NCBI GenBank assembly: GCA_003521815.1
Contig: DPHE01000088.1
Location: forward strand, 10,004-15,891
Length of the DNA stretch: 5,888 nucleotides
DNA from: Colwellia sp.
GTDB taxonomy: Bacteria > Pseudomonadota > Gammaproteobacteria > Enterobacterales > Alteromonadaceae
Direction: 5' to 3'
A program made the translations under genes and the position numbers. Positions 1 through 5,826 of the stretch are shown piece after piece. The notes under the pieces are model-generated. The model saw only the letters and a program-made list of their open reading frames with translations. It was not told the origin of the DNA and searched no databases. The first letter of the stretch is position 1. The number at the start of each line of letters is the position of its first letter.

Positions 1-129
1 CGAACTATCACTTGGAAAGATTGCGTTAACGCTCTTAATTAATACAAAGCACTTTACAAGGTATTTAGCTTTGACTACATATCTAATAGCGAGTAAATTT
101 ACGATTGCTTACGCTTGTTATATTATATT

Positions 130-360
130 TTACCGCAACATGGCATCTAGTTGATTTACTATCTCAACCCAATCTGCATCGTCGTCTAACGCCTGTTTTA
201 AAAATGTTGCTTGTGAGGTATTCCAGAAATATGCTTGGTGTAATTCTATATTACCCAACAGCTGACCATTTTTATTTATGAAGTTATTGATGCCTTCTTC
301 TGTGCTGTTTAGCCCTAATTGATCAAATAATGAAACGATAGAATGAAGTGATTTTTCCAT
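130..360 (-). CDS. DUF2789 family protein
   Basis: A 76-residue acidic protein of unknown function that I recognise as DUF2789, a small single-domain family common in Gammaproteobacteria such as Pseudomonas. The family pattern is clear: a short N-terminal helix with LFDQLGL (residues 11-17), a central AYFW (43-46), then QATFLKQALDDDADW (50-64) and a closing V-x-QLD-x-LR (68-76). The length is normal for the family and the protein looks complete. There is no signal peptide, membrane segment or obvious catalytic residue, so it is probably a cytosolic binding or accessory protein. The ATG at 360 is supported by an AAGGA Shine-Dalgarno sequence (368-372) 7 nt upstream. It lies 161 nt downstream of the ferritin-like gene on the same strand, with a promoter-like element between, so it may be transcribed separately. 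Family assignment is from pattern memory; no biochemical role is known to me. Confidence 0.85.
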   Translation of the reverse strand: MEKSLHSIVSLFDQLGLNSTEEGINNFINKNGQLLGNIELHQAYFWNTSQATFLKQALDDDADWVEIVNQLDAMLR

Positions 361-408
361 AATATTATCCTTAATATACTGTAATGCGAGGTTTAAAATT
401 TCGGTTTA

Positions 409-436
409 GTTATACCAACACCCACCACAGTGACAG
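409..436 (-). promoter_or_regulatory. Putative promoter of the DUF2789 gene
   Basis: Read on the minus strand, CTGTCA (431-436) acts as a -35-like box (4 of 6 matches to TTGACA). It is followed after 16 nt by TATAAC (409-414), a -10 box with 5 of 6 matches. The -10 is preceded by TGG (415-417), giving an extended -10. Transcription would begin near 402, leaving a leader of about 40 nt before the DUF2789 ATG. Inferred from motif match only. Confidence 0.45.
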
Positions 437-465
437 TTTGTGGGGTAGTATTAGCATAGTACAAT

Positions 466-512
466 ATAAAAAAGTAAAAAAGCCATGGAACGAACAGTTC
501 GACTGCTGATTA
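466..512 (-). terminator. Weak candidate terminator after the ferritin-like gene
   Basis: On the minus strand the 3' flank of the ferritin-like gene holds a short imperfect stem (CAG-TCGAA-CTG, with flanking weak pairs). Further on comes a strong double T tract, TTTTTTACTTTTTT (468-481). The T tract is not directly against the stem, and alternative short pairings compete, so this is a poor textbook terminator. Its place just beyond the stop codon and before a separate promoter fits transcript ending. Confidence 0.3.
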
Positions 513-521
513 TTATGCTGT

Positions 522-809
522 TTATTGATGAGCAATAGGTTTATCAGTAAACAAATAATCCTTTAACTCTTTATCTAATCGTGGATCTTTTCTTCTAATC
601 CATTCAAGGACCATTGCCGCATGCTCTTTTTCTTCATCTCTGTTGTGAGCAAGTATTGCTTTTAGTTCGTTGTCTTTACAGGCGTCTACTCGCTGATTGT
701 ACCAATCAACTGCTTCAAGCTCCTCCATCAATGAGATAATAGCTCGATGCATATCCTTTGTTTCATTTTTAAGTTCTTCAATAGGCTCGTGATAACCTTC
801 ATTTGACAT
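522..809 (-). CDS. EncFtn-type ferritin-like protein, without encapsulin-targeting tail
   Basis: A 95-residue two-helix ferritin-like protein of the encapsulated-ferritin class. Proteins of this class oxidise Fe(II) at a di-iron site formed between two subunits and assemble into ring-shaped decamers, normally inside an encapsulin shell. The signature is nearly intact: H21-R-A-I, MEELEAVDWYNQR (28-40), then LAHNRDEEKEHAAM (53-66) and LEWIRR (68-73). By alignment from memory with the Rhodospirillum rubrum protein, the metal ligands are E30, E60 and H63, with W36 and Y37 beside the site and E29 and E32 at the entry path. The protein ends at LFTDKPIAHQ, directly after the core, whereas the R. rubrum cargo continues for some 40 residues and ends in a shell-docking peptide. 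No shell gene is visible here. The ATG at 809 has a GAGGG Shine-Dalgarno sequence (817-821) 7 nt upstream. It probably acts in the cytosol in iron handling or protection from iron-driven oxidation; that role is inferred. Confidence 0.85.
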   Translation of the reverse strand: MSNEGYHEPIEELKNETKDMHRAIISLMEELEAVDWYNQRVDACKDNELKAILAHNRDEEKEHAAMVLEWIRRKDPRLDKELKDYLFTDKPIAHQ

Positions 810-816
810 TGTTTTA

Positions 817-821
817 CCCTC
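817..821 (-). promoter_or_regulatory. Ribosome binding site of the ferritin-like gene
   Basis: GAGGG on the minus strand lies 7 nt before the ATG at 809. It is a good match to the 16S rRNA 3' end and settles the start of this short gene. Confidence 0.7.
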
Positions 822-855
822 GATAGTTGTATGTTTAGCTTATGTATAACAGCTT

Positions 856-865
856 AGTATAGATA
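856..865 (-). promoter_or_regulatory. Candidate -10 element for the ferritin-like gene, stationary-phase sigma-like
   Basis: On the minus strand the sequence TCTATACTAAG covers the -10 box TATACT (856-861) with a preceding C. This resembles the CTATACT -10 favoured by RpoS as well as a sigma-70 -10. The hexamer at the proper -35 distance (CCAGAT) does not match TTGACA, which fits RpoS or activator-dependent use. Transcription would start near 849, giving a leader of about 40 nt. Motif-based inference only. Confidence 0.35.
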
Positions 866-1002
866 CATTTTAAGTAATATCTGGTTGATAAGTCATTTAA
901 TCCTTATTTAACCTCAATCAAGCTGTGTGTACCTTTGTTGTTTTATGATAATGTTGGTATCGCTTGTTCTTGAGAGTATTAGAGCTGTTCTCATGTATGT
1001 TA

Positions 1003-1033
1003 TTGGTTTTTAATGTAATAACTCAGGTATAAT
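1003..1033 (+). promoter_or_regulatory. Possible promoter of the EEP-family gene
   Basis: A perfect TATAAT (1028-1033) lies in the divergent gap, with TTGGTT (1003-1008) 19 nt upstream as a weak -35 (3 of 6). Transcription would begin near 1040, which restricts the start codon of the downstream gene to positions after that. The rest of the 320-nt gap between the ferritin-like gene and the EEP gene shows no other gene or clear operator. Confidence 0.35.
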
Positions 1034-1129
1034 TATTACTCATCGTTTAGTAGAGCTAACATCATCAACCACAAAGATCAAAATAGAATAAATAAGATAT
1101 TTCCACCTATAGGTGTATCAAATTTACAA

Positions 1130-2152
1130 CTGAAAATTGCCACGTTCAATTTATTTAATTACCTTGAGCCGCCCAATGCTTTTTATGATTTTGAGCGCAT
1201 TTATAGTGCAGCGCAATGGCACAAAAAACAAACGTGGATTGCAGAGTATTTACGTGAATATCAACCTGATATTATTGGTTTTCAAGAAGTTTTTAGTACT
1301 GAATCGTTAAAGGCACTAGTAGAGTCGCAGGGCTATCGTTATTTTAAAGTGGTTGACCAACCCCATGTAATTGATGATTTTATTTATCAACGTCCAGTTG
1401 TCGCTATTGCGTCGCGATATCCTATTGTTGATGCTGTTGCAGTAAAACCAAACACTGAACTTGCACAAATATTAGGTTTAGCCAATGATTTTTGTTTTAG
1501 TCGAAAAGTATTAAGGGCGACGGTTGATGTACCTCATATTGGCAACTGCGATTGTTATGTGGTGCATTTTAAATCTAAACGTTCCATGATTGATCTCGAT
1601 GAGAAAAATAAATATTGGTCGGCAGAAAAAACAATTATTGAAAGTTTAAAAGCACATGTGGCGGGTGGTTGGGGTTCAACGATACAACGTGGCAGTGAAG
1701 CGACGTTATTAATGATTGAGATGATAGCGCGACGTGAGACGACTAATTACCCCATGGTATTAATGGGAGATTTTAATAATACCTTAACTGACGGTGTTTT
1801 AGGTCATCTACTAACAAACACCTTACGCTTTGTTTCTTCCATTGACCGTGATGCCTATCTAGCTCAGTATTGTTTAAAAGATGCCTGGAACCTATTTGAA
1901 GTGGCGATCATCAATGACGCTAATCGAGAAATAAAAGAAATACGTACCCCAACACATTATTTCGGCGGTGGTAGTTCCGTACTCGATTACATCTTATTAT
2001 CATGTGAATTTGATGCAAGTTATCACGATAGCCTTTATCAGGTCAGCGCTTATGATACTTATGATCGACATTTAATTAATCCTATTTTTGAACGTGATGG
2101 AGAAAGCACCGATCATGGCATTGTGTTAGTCACATTAACCTTAAGATCATAA
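1130..2152 (+). CDS. Endonuclease/exonuclease/phosphatase family protein with no standard start codon
   Basis: A metal-dependent hydrolase of the EEP superfamily (DNase I-like fold); the substrate, whether nucleic acid or phosphoester, cannot be told. Numbering from the CTG at 1130 (340 residues), the motifs run in order: KIATFNLFNY (2-11, N7), GFQEVF (50-55, metal ligand E53), VVHFKSK (144-150), MGDFNN (212-217, D214 and N216), SSVLDYILLS (282-291, D286) and STDHG (326-330, D328-H329). All expected active-site residues are present and the frame is unbroken to TAA, arguing against a decayed gene. The frame is open from 1022, but between there and 1349 it has no ATG, GTG or TTG. The first conventional start, GTG 1349, would remove the first 73 residues including N7 and E53, so it is unlikely. 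I place the start at CTG 1130 because it gives MKIATFNLFNY; an AGGTG lies 14 nt upstream, too far to be ideal. ATC 1061, ATA codons or ATT 1136 remain possible. There is no signal peptide on this reading. Confidence 0.7.
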   Translation: MKIATFNLFNYLEPPNAFYDFERIYSAAQWHKKQTWIAEYLREYQPDIIGFQEVFSTESLKALVESQGYRYFKVVDQPHVIDDFIYQRPVVAIASRYPIVDAVAVKPNTELAQILGLANDFCFSRKVLRATVDVPHIGNCDCYVVHFKSKRSMIDLDEKNKYWSAEKTIIESLKAHVAGGWGSTIQRGSEATLLMIEMIARRETTNYPMVLMGDFNNTLTDGVLGHLLTNTLRFVSSIDRDAYLAQYCLKDAWNLFEVAIINDANREIKEIRTPTHYFGGGSSVLDYILLSCEFDASYHDSLYQVSAYDTYDRHLINPIFERDGESTDHGIVLVTLTLRS

Positions 2153-2236
2153 TGATGAAGTGTATGTTTGATTTGAATGTTTTGATTCGTCTCTCAATAT
2201 TTTATTGCTGAGTTAACAGTCATGAAATAGAGTTTG

Positions 2237-2245
2237 TGGTATACT
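2237..2245 (+). promoter_or_regulatory. Extended -10 promoter of rnr
   Basis: TGG followed by TATACT (2240-2245) is a strong extended -10 element, with the G/C-rich stretch GCCGCG just after it. There is no good -35 at the usual distance, as is common for extended -10 promoters. Transcription would begin near 2252, giving a leader of about 30 nt. The EEP gene ends 129 nt before rnr, and I see no convincing terminator in that gap. Confidence 0.55.
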
Positions 2246-2281
2246 GCCGCGTAATTAAACTATTAAAAACATCTAATTATT

Positions 2282-4654
2282 GTGACTTTTAAAGATCCCC
2301 ACGCAAAACGTGAAGCAAAAAAATACGAAAAACCAGTAGCTTCCCGTGAACTATTACTCTCTATTATTGAAAAGAGTACACCTCCGCCAACATATAACGC
2401 CATAGCTAAAACATTAAAATATCAAGAAGATCATCTGCTCGTCGGTTTGAAACGTCGTTTACGTGCGATGGAGAATAGTGGTCAGTTGATTTTTAATAAA
2501 TTCAAACAATACGCGATACCAGAAAAAGATAGTTTGTTAACAGGAAAAGTTCTTGGCCACAGAGATGGCTTTGGCTTTTTCTCTCCCGATGATCCTACTC
2601 AAAAAGACAAACGTGGTAAAGATTTCTATATTTCTTCTCATGAAATGCAGCGAGTATTTCATGGTGATGTTGTCCAAGCTATTTTAGTAGACCGAACCGA
2701 TCGAAAAGGTCGTAAAGAAGTTAGAATTTTAGACGTGATTGAACCTAGAAAAGCGCCCATTGTTGGACGTTTTTATGTTGATCATCATGTTTGCTCCGTC
2801 GTACCAGAAGACACCAAAATAAAACAAGAGATTTTAATTGATCCCAAAGAAAAATTAGGCGCACGTCATGGTCAAATGGTGGTGGTTGATCTAGTACAAA
2901 GACCGACAAGACGTTCGCATGCTATCGGTAATGTGATTGAAGTGTTAGGTGATCACATGGCGCCAGGTATGGAGATTGAAATAGCGTTACGAGCGCATGA
3001 TTTACCTCATCAATTTTCTCATGAAGTGCAAGCTGAAGCGGCTTGTATTAGTGATGAAGTTGAAGAATCAGCAAAATTACCGCGTAAAGATCTTAGATCG
3101 CTACCGCTGGTAACGATTGATGGTGAGGATGCGCGTGACTTTGATGATGCGGTATATTGTGAACCAAAAAAATCGGGTGGCTGGCGCCTGTGGGTTGCTA
3201 TTGCTGATGTGAGTTACTATGTACGTCACGGTAGTGCACTCGATGATGAAGCTATATCTCGTGGTAACTCTGTTTACTTTCCTAGCCAAGTTATCCCCAT
3301 GTTGCCAGAAAAACTTTCCAATGGTTTATGTTCTTTAAAACCTGATGTTGATCGCCTATGTATGGTGTGTGAAATGACGGTGAGTGCTGCGGGCAAACTT
3401 TCAGGAAGTAAATTTTATCCGGCAGTTATGCGTTCACATGCACGCTTTACCTACAGTAAAGTAGCGAAGATACTTGATGGTGATGAGGCGTTAAAGGCGG
3501 AATATAAAACGTTAGTACCTGATTTGGAAAATCTTAAGGATATGTATTTATCGTTAAGTGATGCGCGTAATAAACGTGGTGCTATCGCTTTTGAAACAGA
3601 AGAATCATTATTTCTTTTTAATGATGAGAAAAAGATAGAAAGCGTTGTGCCGTTGATTCGTAATGATGCGCATAAAATCATTGAAGAATGTATGATTTTA
3701 GCCAATGTTGCTACAGCTAAGTTTATTGAAAAACATCAAAAGCCGGGATTATTTCGTGTACACGAAAAACCAACCGAAGATAAATATAATAATTTTGTCA
3801 GTTATTTAGCTGAATTAGGTATTACACTGCCTAAAAGAGAAGAGCCAGAGCCAAAGGATTATTGTGATATTTTAGCAAAAGTGGCAAATCGTCCTGATCG
3901 AGAGCTTATTCAAACTATGTTGTTGCGTTCAATGCGCCAAGCGGTTTATCAAAGTGATAGCCTAGGGCACTTTGGTTTAGCATTGCAATCATATAGCCAT
4001 TTTACTTCGCCTATTCGTCGCTATCCTGACCTTGTAGTACATCGAGTTATTAAGAGCATTCTTCAACAACAGCTTAGCTCCGATGAAGCGTCGGCAGAAA
4101 ATGCGGGTTTGTATGATTATAAACTTGAAGAAGTCATAGAGTTAGGTGAGCATTGTTCCATGACAGAGCGTAGGGCAGATGAAGCCACTCGTGATGTTAG
4201 TGATTGGTTAAAATGTGAGTTTATGCAAGATCATGTGGGTGATGATTTTACGGGTGTTATTAGTACAGTGACTAATTTTGGCCTTTTTGTTCGCTTGCAA
4301 GATTTACATATTGAAGGCTTGGTTCATATCACTGCGCTTGGCCGTGATTATTATCATTATGATGATGTACGCATGTGCTTAAAAGGCGAAAATAGTGGTG
4401 TTAAATATAGCGTTGGCGATGTGGTTACAGTACAAGTTGCGGCAGTAAATTTAGACGAAAAGAAAATAGACCTTACCATGCAATCAGTTGACGATAATGA
4501 TGATAAATCAAATAAAAAGCCAAATAGAAAACCGAAGAAGTCATCAAGCAGTAAAACGGCTGCGCCTCAAAAAGAAAAGAGCAAAACTAAAAAGCGTAGT
4601 GCACGCAAAAAACGCCCAGGAAAAAACGCGCGTAAAAATGTAAAACCGTCGTAA
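2282..4654 (+). CDS. rnr: Ribonuclease R (RNase II/RNB family 3'-5' exoribonuclease)
   Basis: A 790-residue processive 3'-5' exoribonuclease that degrades structured RNA, helps in rRNA quality control and rescues stalled ribosomes together with tmRNA; in cold-adapted bacteria it is often important for growth at low temperature. Domain order is complete: N-terminal winged helix (about 20-82), two cold-shock domains (about 85-152 and 158-236), RNB catalytic domain (about 265-595), S1 domain (about 651-735) and a basic tail. The catalytic motif TIDGEDARDFDDAV carries D280, D286, D288 and D289, and HFTSPIRRYPDL (573-584) is the second RNB hallmark. The last 56 residues are about 40 percent Lys/Arg, as in E. 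coli RNase R (813 residues). The start is GTG 2282: the protein begins TFKDPHAKRE as expected and an in-frame TAA lies at 2264. No Shine-Dalgarno sequence is visible before it. It probably forms an operon with rlmB. Confidence 0.97.
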   Translation: MTFKDPHAKREAKKYEKPVASRELLLSIIEKSTPPPTYNAIAKTLKYQEDHLLVGLKRRLRAMENSGQLIFNKFKQYAIPEKDSLLTGKVLGHRDGFGFFSPDDPTQKDKRGKDFYISSHEMQRVFHGDVVQAILVDRTDRKGRKEVRILDVIEPRKAPIVGRFYVDHHVCSVVPEDTKIKQEILIDPKEKLGARHGQMVVVDLVQRPTRRSHAIGNVIEVLGDHMAPGMEIEIALRAHDLPHQFSHEVQAEAACISDEVEESAKLPRKDLRSLPLVTIDGEDARDFDDAVYCEPKKSGGWRLWVAIADVSYYVRHGSALDDEAISRGNSVYFPSQVIPMLPEKLSNGLCSLKPDVDRLCMVCEMTVSAAGKLSGSKFYPAVMRSHARFTYSKVAKILDGDEALKAEYKTLVPDLENLKDMYLSLSDARNKRGAIAFETEESLFLFNDEKKIESVVPLIRNDAHKIIEECMILANVATAKFIEKHQKPGLFRVHEKPTEDKYNNFVSYLAELGITLPKREEPEPKDYCDILAKVANRPDRELIQTMLLRSMRQAVYQSDSLGHFGLALQSYSHFTSPIRRYPDLVVHRVIKSILQQQLSSDEASAENAGLYDYKLEEVIELGEHCSMTERRADEATRDVSDWLKCEFMQDHVGDDFTGVISTVTNFGLFVRLQDLHIEGLVHITALGRDYYHYDDVRMCLKGENSGVKYSVGDVVTVQVAAVNLDEKKIDLTMQSVDDNDDKSNKKPNRKPKKSSSSKTAAPQKEKSKTKKRSARKKRPGKNARKNVKPS

Positions 4655-4687
4655 AAAATAGTCAATTAATAATCAGTTATAAAAAGG

Positions 4688-4711
4688 TATGTCGTACGTT
4701 AGTACAACATA
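4688..4711 (+). repeat. Hairpin in the rnr-rlmB spacer
   Basis: TATGTCGTAC (4688-4697) and GTACAACATA (4702-4711) pair at 9 of 10 positions, with one C-A mismatch, around a GTTA loop. No T tract follows, so it is not an ordinary terminator. It ends 12 nt before the rlmB ATG. It may be an mRNA-processing or translation-control structure, or chance. Confidence 0.5.
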
Positions 4712-4723
4712 GATAAATAAAAC

Positions 4724-5479
4724 ATGGCAAAAAATGAAGAGTTAGTTTTTGGTATTCATGCAGTAAATGCTTTATTAAAATGTGCGCCAGAGCGCTTTAT
4801 TGAAATGTGGCTATTAAAAGGGCGTGAAGATGATCGTTTAATGCCTATTATTAATTTAGCACGTAAATATGGTATTTCGGCACAAATGGCGCAAAGAAGT
4901 GTACTTGATGATAAAAGCTTAGGTGAACAACACCAAGGCGTAGTGGCGCGAGTAAAGCCAGGTAAATTGTTTAATGAAAATGATTTAGATGACATTATTA
5001 CTAACGCTGAAAAAAATGATACACCACCATTCTTACTTATTTTAGATGGTGTTACTGATACACACAATTTAGGCGCTTGTTTACGAAATGCTGATGCGGC
5101 AGGCGTACAAGCTATTATTGTTCCTAAAGACAATGCGGCTCGCTTAACTGCAACAGTGCGCAAAGTAGCGGTTGGTGCAGCAGAATTTGTGCCTTTAATA
5201 CAAGTCACTAATTTAGCGCGCACGATGAAGCATATACAAAAAATGGGTGTATGGATTATTGGTACAGCGGGTGAAACAGATACTTGTCTTTATGATATTA
5301 AATTATCAGGGCCTATGGCGTTGGTGATGGGAGCGGAAGGAAAAGGTATGCGTCGATTAACACGTGAAAACTGTGATCAATTGGTAAAATTACCTATGTC
5401 GGGTAGTGTTTCCAGTTTGAATGTTTCAGTGGCAACAGGTATTTGTTTATTTGAAATAGTTAGACAACGCTTGAGTTAA
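4724..5479 (+). CDS. rlmB: 23S rRNA (guanosine(2251)-2'-O)-methyltransferase RlmB
   Basis: A 251-residue SpoU/TrmH-family (SPOUT, knotted) methyltransferase. It uses S-adenosylmethionine to methylate the ribose of G2251 in the peptidyl-transferase P loop of 23S rRNA during 50S assembly. The N-terminal RNA-binding domain (about 5-80, starting FGIHAVNALL) is followed by the catalytic domain. Motif 1 is DGVTDTHNLGACLRNADAAG, with N115 and catalytic R121. Motif 2 is VMGAEGKGMRRL with E205, and motif 3 is SSLNVSVATG (230-239). These residues sit 7 positions later than N108, R114 and E198 of the 243-residue E. coli enzyme. The ATG at 4724 gives the normal N-terminus, but the sequence before it (AGATAAATAAAAC) has no good Shine-Dalgarno. 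It follows rnr by 69 nt, the same gene order as in E. coli, and is probably co-transcribed with it. Confidence 0.96.
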   Translation: MAKNEELVFGIHAVNALLKCAPERFIEMWLLKGREDDRLMPIINLARKYGISAQMAQRSVLDDKSLGEQHQGVVARVKPGKLFNENDLDDIITNAEKNDTPPFLLILDGVTDTHNLGACLRNADAAGVQAIIVPKDNAARLTATVRKVAVGAAEFVPLIQVTNLARTMKHIQKMGVWIIGTAGETDTCLYDIKLSGPMALVMGAEGKGMRRLTRENCDQLVKLPMSGSVSSLNVSVATGICLFEIVRQRLS

Positions 5480-5489
5480 GTGAAAAGTC

Positions 5490-5526
5490 TTAGTAAATAG
5501 CATGGCTGAAACATGCTATTTACTAA
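5490..5526 (+). terminator. Perfect 15-bp hairpin after rlmB, probable transcript end
   Basis: TTAGTAAATAGCATG (5490-5504) is exactly complementary to CATGCTATTTACTAA (5512-5526), around a 7-nt loop GCTGAAA. It begins 11 nt past the rlmB stop codon. The stem is long but A/T rich, and no T run follows it (CGATTAATTGG), so termination would be weak or assisted. It may instead protect the 3' end of the rnr-rlmB mRNA. The inverted repeat is certain; the function is inferred. Confidence 0.55.
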
Positions 5527-5700
5527 CGATTAATTGGTTAAACCCATCACATCAGCCAAAAGTGAACTAGCATGAAAAACACTTTATGAACATTACTTGA
5601 TGTAGCACTGTTTTTTATCACTTAAGTTTAGTTGCGGAATAACGCTCAATGCTTGTAGCCCATACTAGCAGCAATCAAAAAATATCATGTTTAAGCTATA
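5527..5700. other. Non-coding stretch between the rlmB hairpin and the rpsF promoter
   Basis: This stretch of about 170 nt has no credible reading frame: the ATGs at 5572 and 5587 open frames of only five and four codons. An AAAGTG/CACTTT pairing (5559-5564 with 5580-5585) around a 15-nt loop and a six-T run near 5610 are the only structures seen, and neither is convincing. I see no tRNA or small-RNA signature. Confidence 0.4.
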
Positions 5701-5705
5701 GTTAC

Positions 5706-5734
5706 TTGCTTTTATCTCCTCGTTCTTCTATTAT
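5706..5734 (+). promoter_or_regulatory. Probable promoter of the rpsF operon
   Basis: TTGCTT (5706-5711, 3 of 6 matches) and TATTAT (5729-5734, 5 of 6 matches) are separated by exactly 17 nt. A G/C-containing discriminator, GCG (5737-5739), follows, as is common at growth-rate-regulated ribosomal promoters. The transcript would begin near 5741, so the leader would include the whole S6:S18-like structure downstream. Confidence 0.5.
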
Positions 5735-5763
5735 ATGCGTCCTTAATTCAGCCTGAACTTTTG

Positions 5764-5820
5764 TTCCTTGCCTCAACTGGTGTTGGCTGAGCCAGACTAT
5801 GAGGCTACAACCGTAAGGAG
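5764..5820 (+). promoter_or_regulatory. S6:S18-type autoregulatory leader of rpsF
   Basis: The leader folds as expected for the RNA that the S6:S18 protein complex binds to repress its own operon. The outer stem pairs TTCCTT (5764-5769... written GTTCCTT on the strand) with AAGGAG (5815-5820), which is the Shine-Dalgarno sequence, including one terminal G-U pair. The inner stem pairs GCCTCA (5770-5775) with TGAGGC (5800-5805). On the 3' side the two are separated by a bulge, TACAACCGT (5806-5814), carrying the CCG (5811-5813) typical of this motif, which mimics the S6:S18 site in 16S rRNA. The inner part holds a further small hairpin, either CTGG/CCAG or TGGC/GCCA. The pairing is seen in the sequence; the regulatory role follows from the known family. 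Confidence 0.75.
5815..5820 (+). promoter_or_regulatory. Ribosome binding site of rpsF
   Basis: AAGGAG lies 6 nt before the ATG at 5827 and is the strongest Shine-Dalgarno sequence in the window. It is also the 3' arm of the outer stem of the leader, so access to it is probably controlled by the S6:S18 complex. Confidence 0.8.
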
Positions 5821-5826
5821 CTCGTA

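Noticed and set aside
23..102. Palindromes GCGTTAACGC (23-32) and GTAAATTTAC (93-102) as terminator or binding sites past the DUF2789 gene
   Set aside because: They are short, have no loop or T tract, and such 10-bp palindromes occur by chance several times per window. I see no gene in 1-129.
947..965. GATAATGTTGGTATCG as a possible Fur box upstream of the ferritin-like gene
   Set aside because: Only one half matches the GATAATGATAATCATTATC pattern, and the site lies about 140 nt before the start codon; not enough to call.
1104..1115. Perfect 12-bp palindrome CACCTATAGGTG as an operator
   Set aside because: About one such palindrome is expected by chance in a window this size, and this one lies in sequence that appears to be coding.
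1349..2152. EEP gene taken as starting at GTG 1349
   Set aside because: The same open frame upstream encodes the family's N-terminal motifs, including catalytic N and E residues, so 1349 is internal.
3101..3705. Two short minus-strand open frames inside rnr (3101-3289 and 3451-3705)
   Set aside because: They are antisense to the conserved RNB catalytic domain, lack family patterns and have no ribosome binding sites; they are shadows of rnr.
4487..4654. Lys/Arg-rich low-complexity end of rnr as a fusion or inserted segment
   Set aside because: A basic C-terminal tail after the S1 domain is normal for RNase R.
4756..5223. 155-codon minus-strand open frame inside rlmB
   Set aside because: It mirrors the rlmB codons, with low-complexity Ser/Ala/Lys composition and no recognisable domain.
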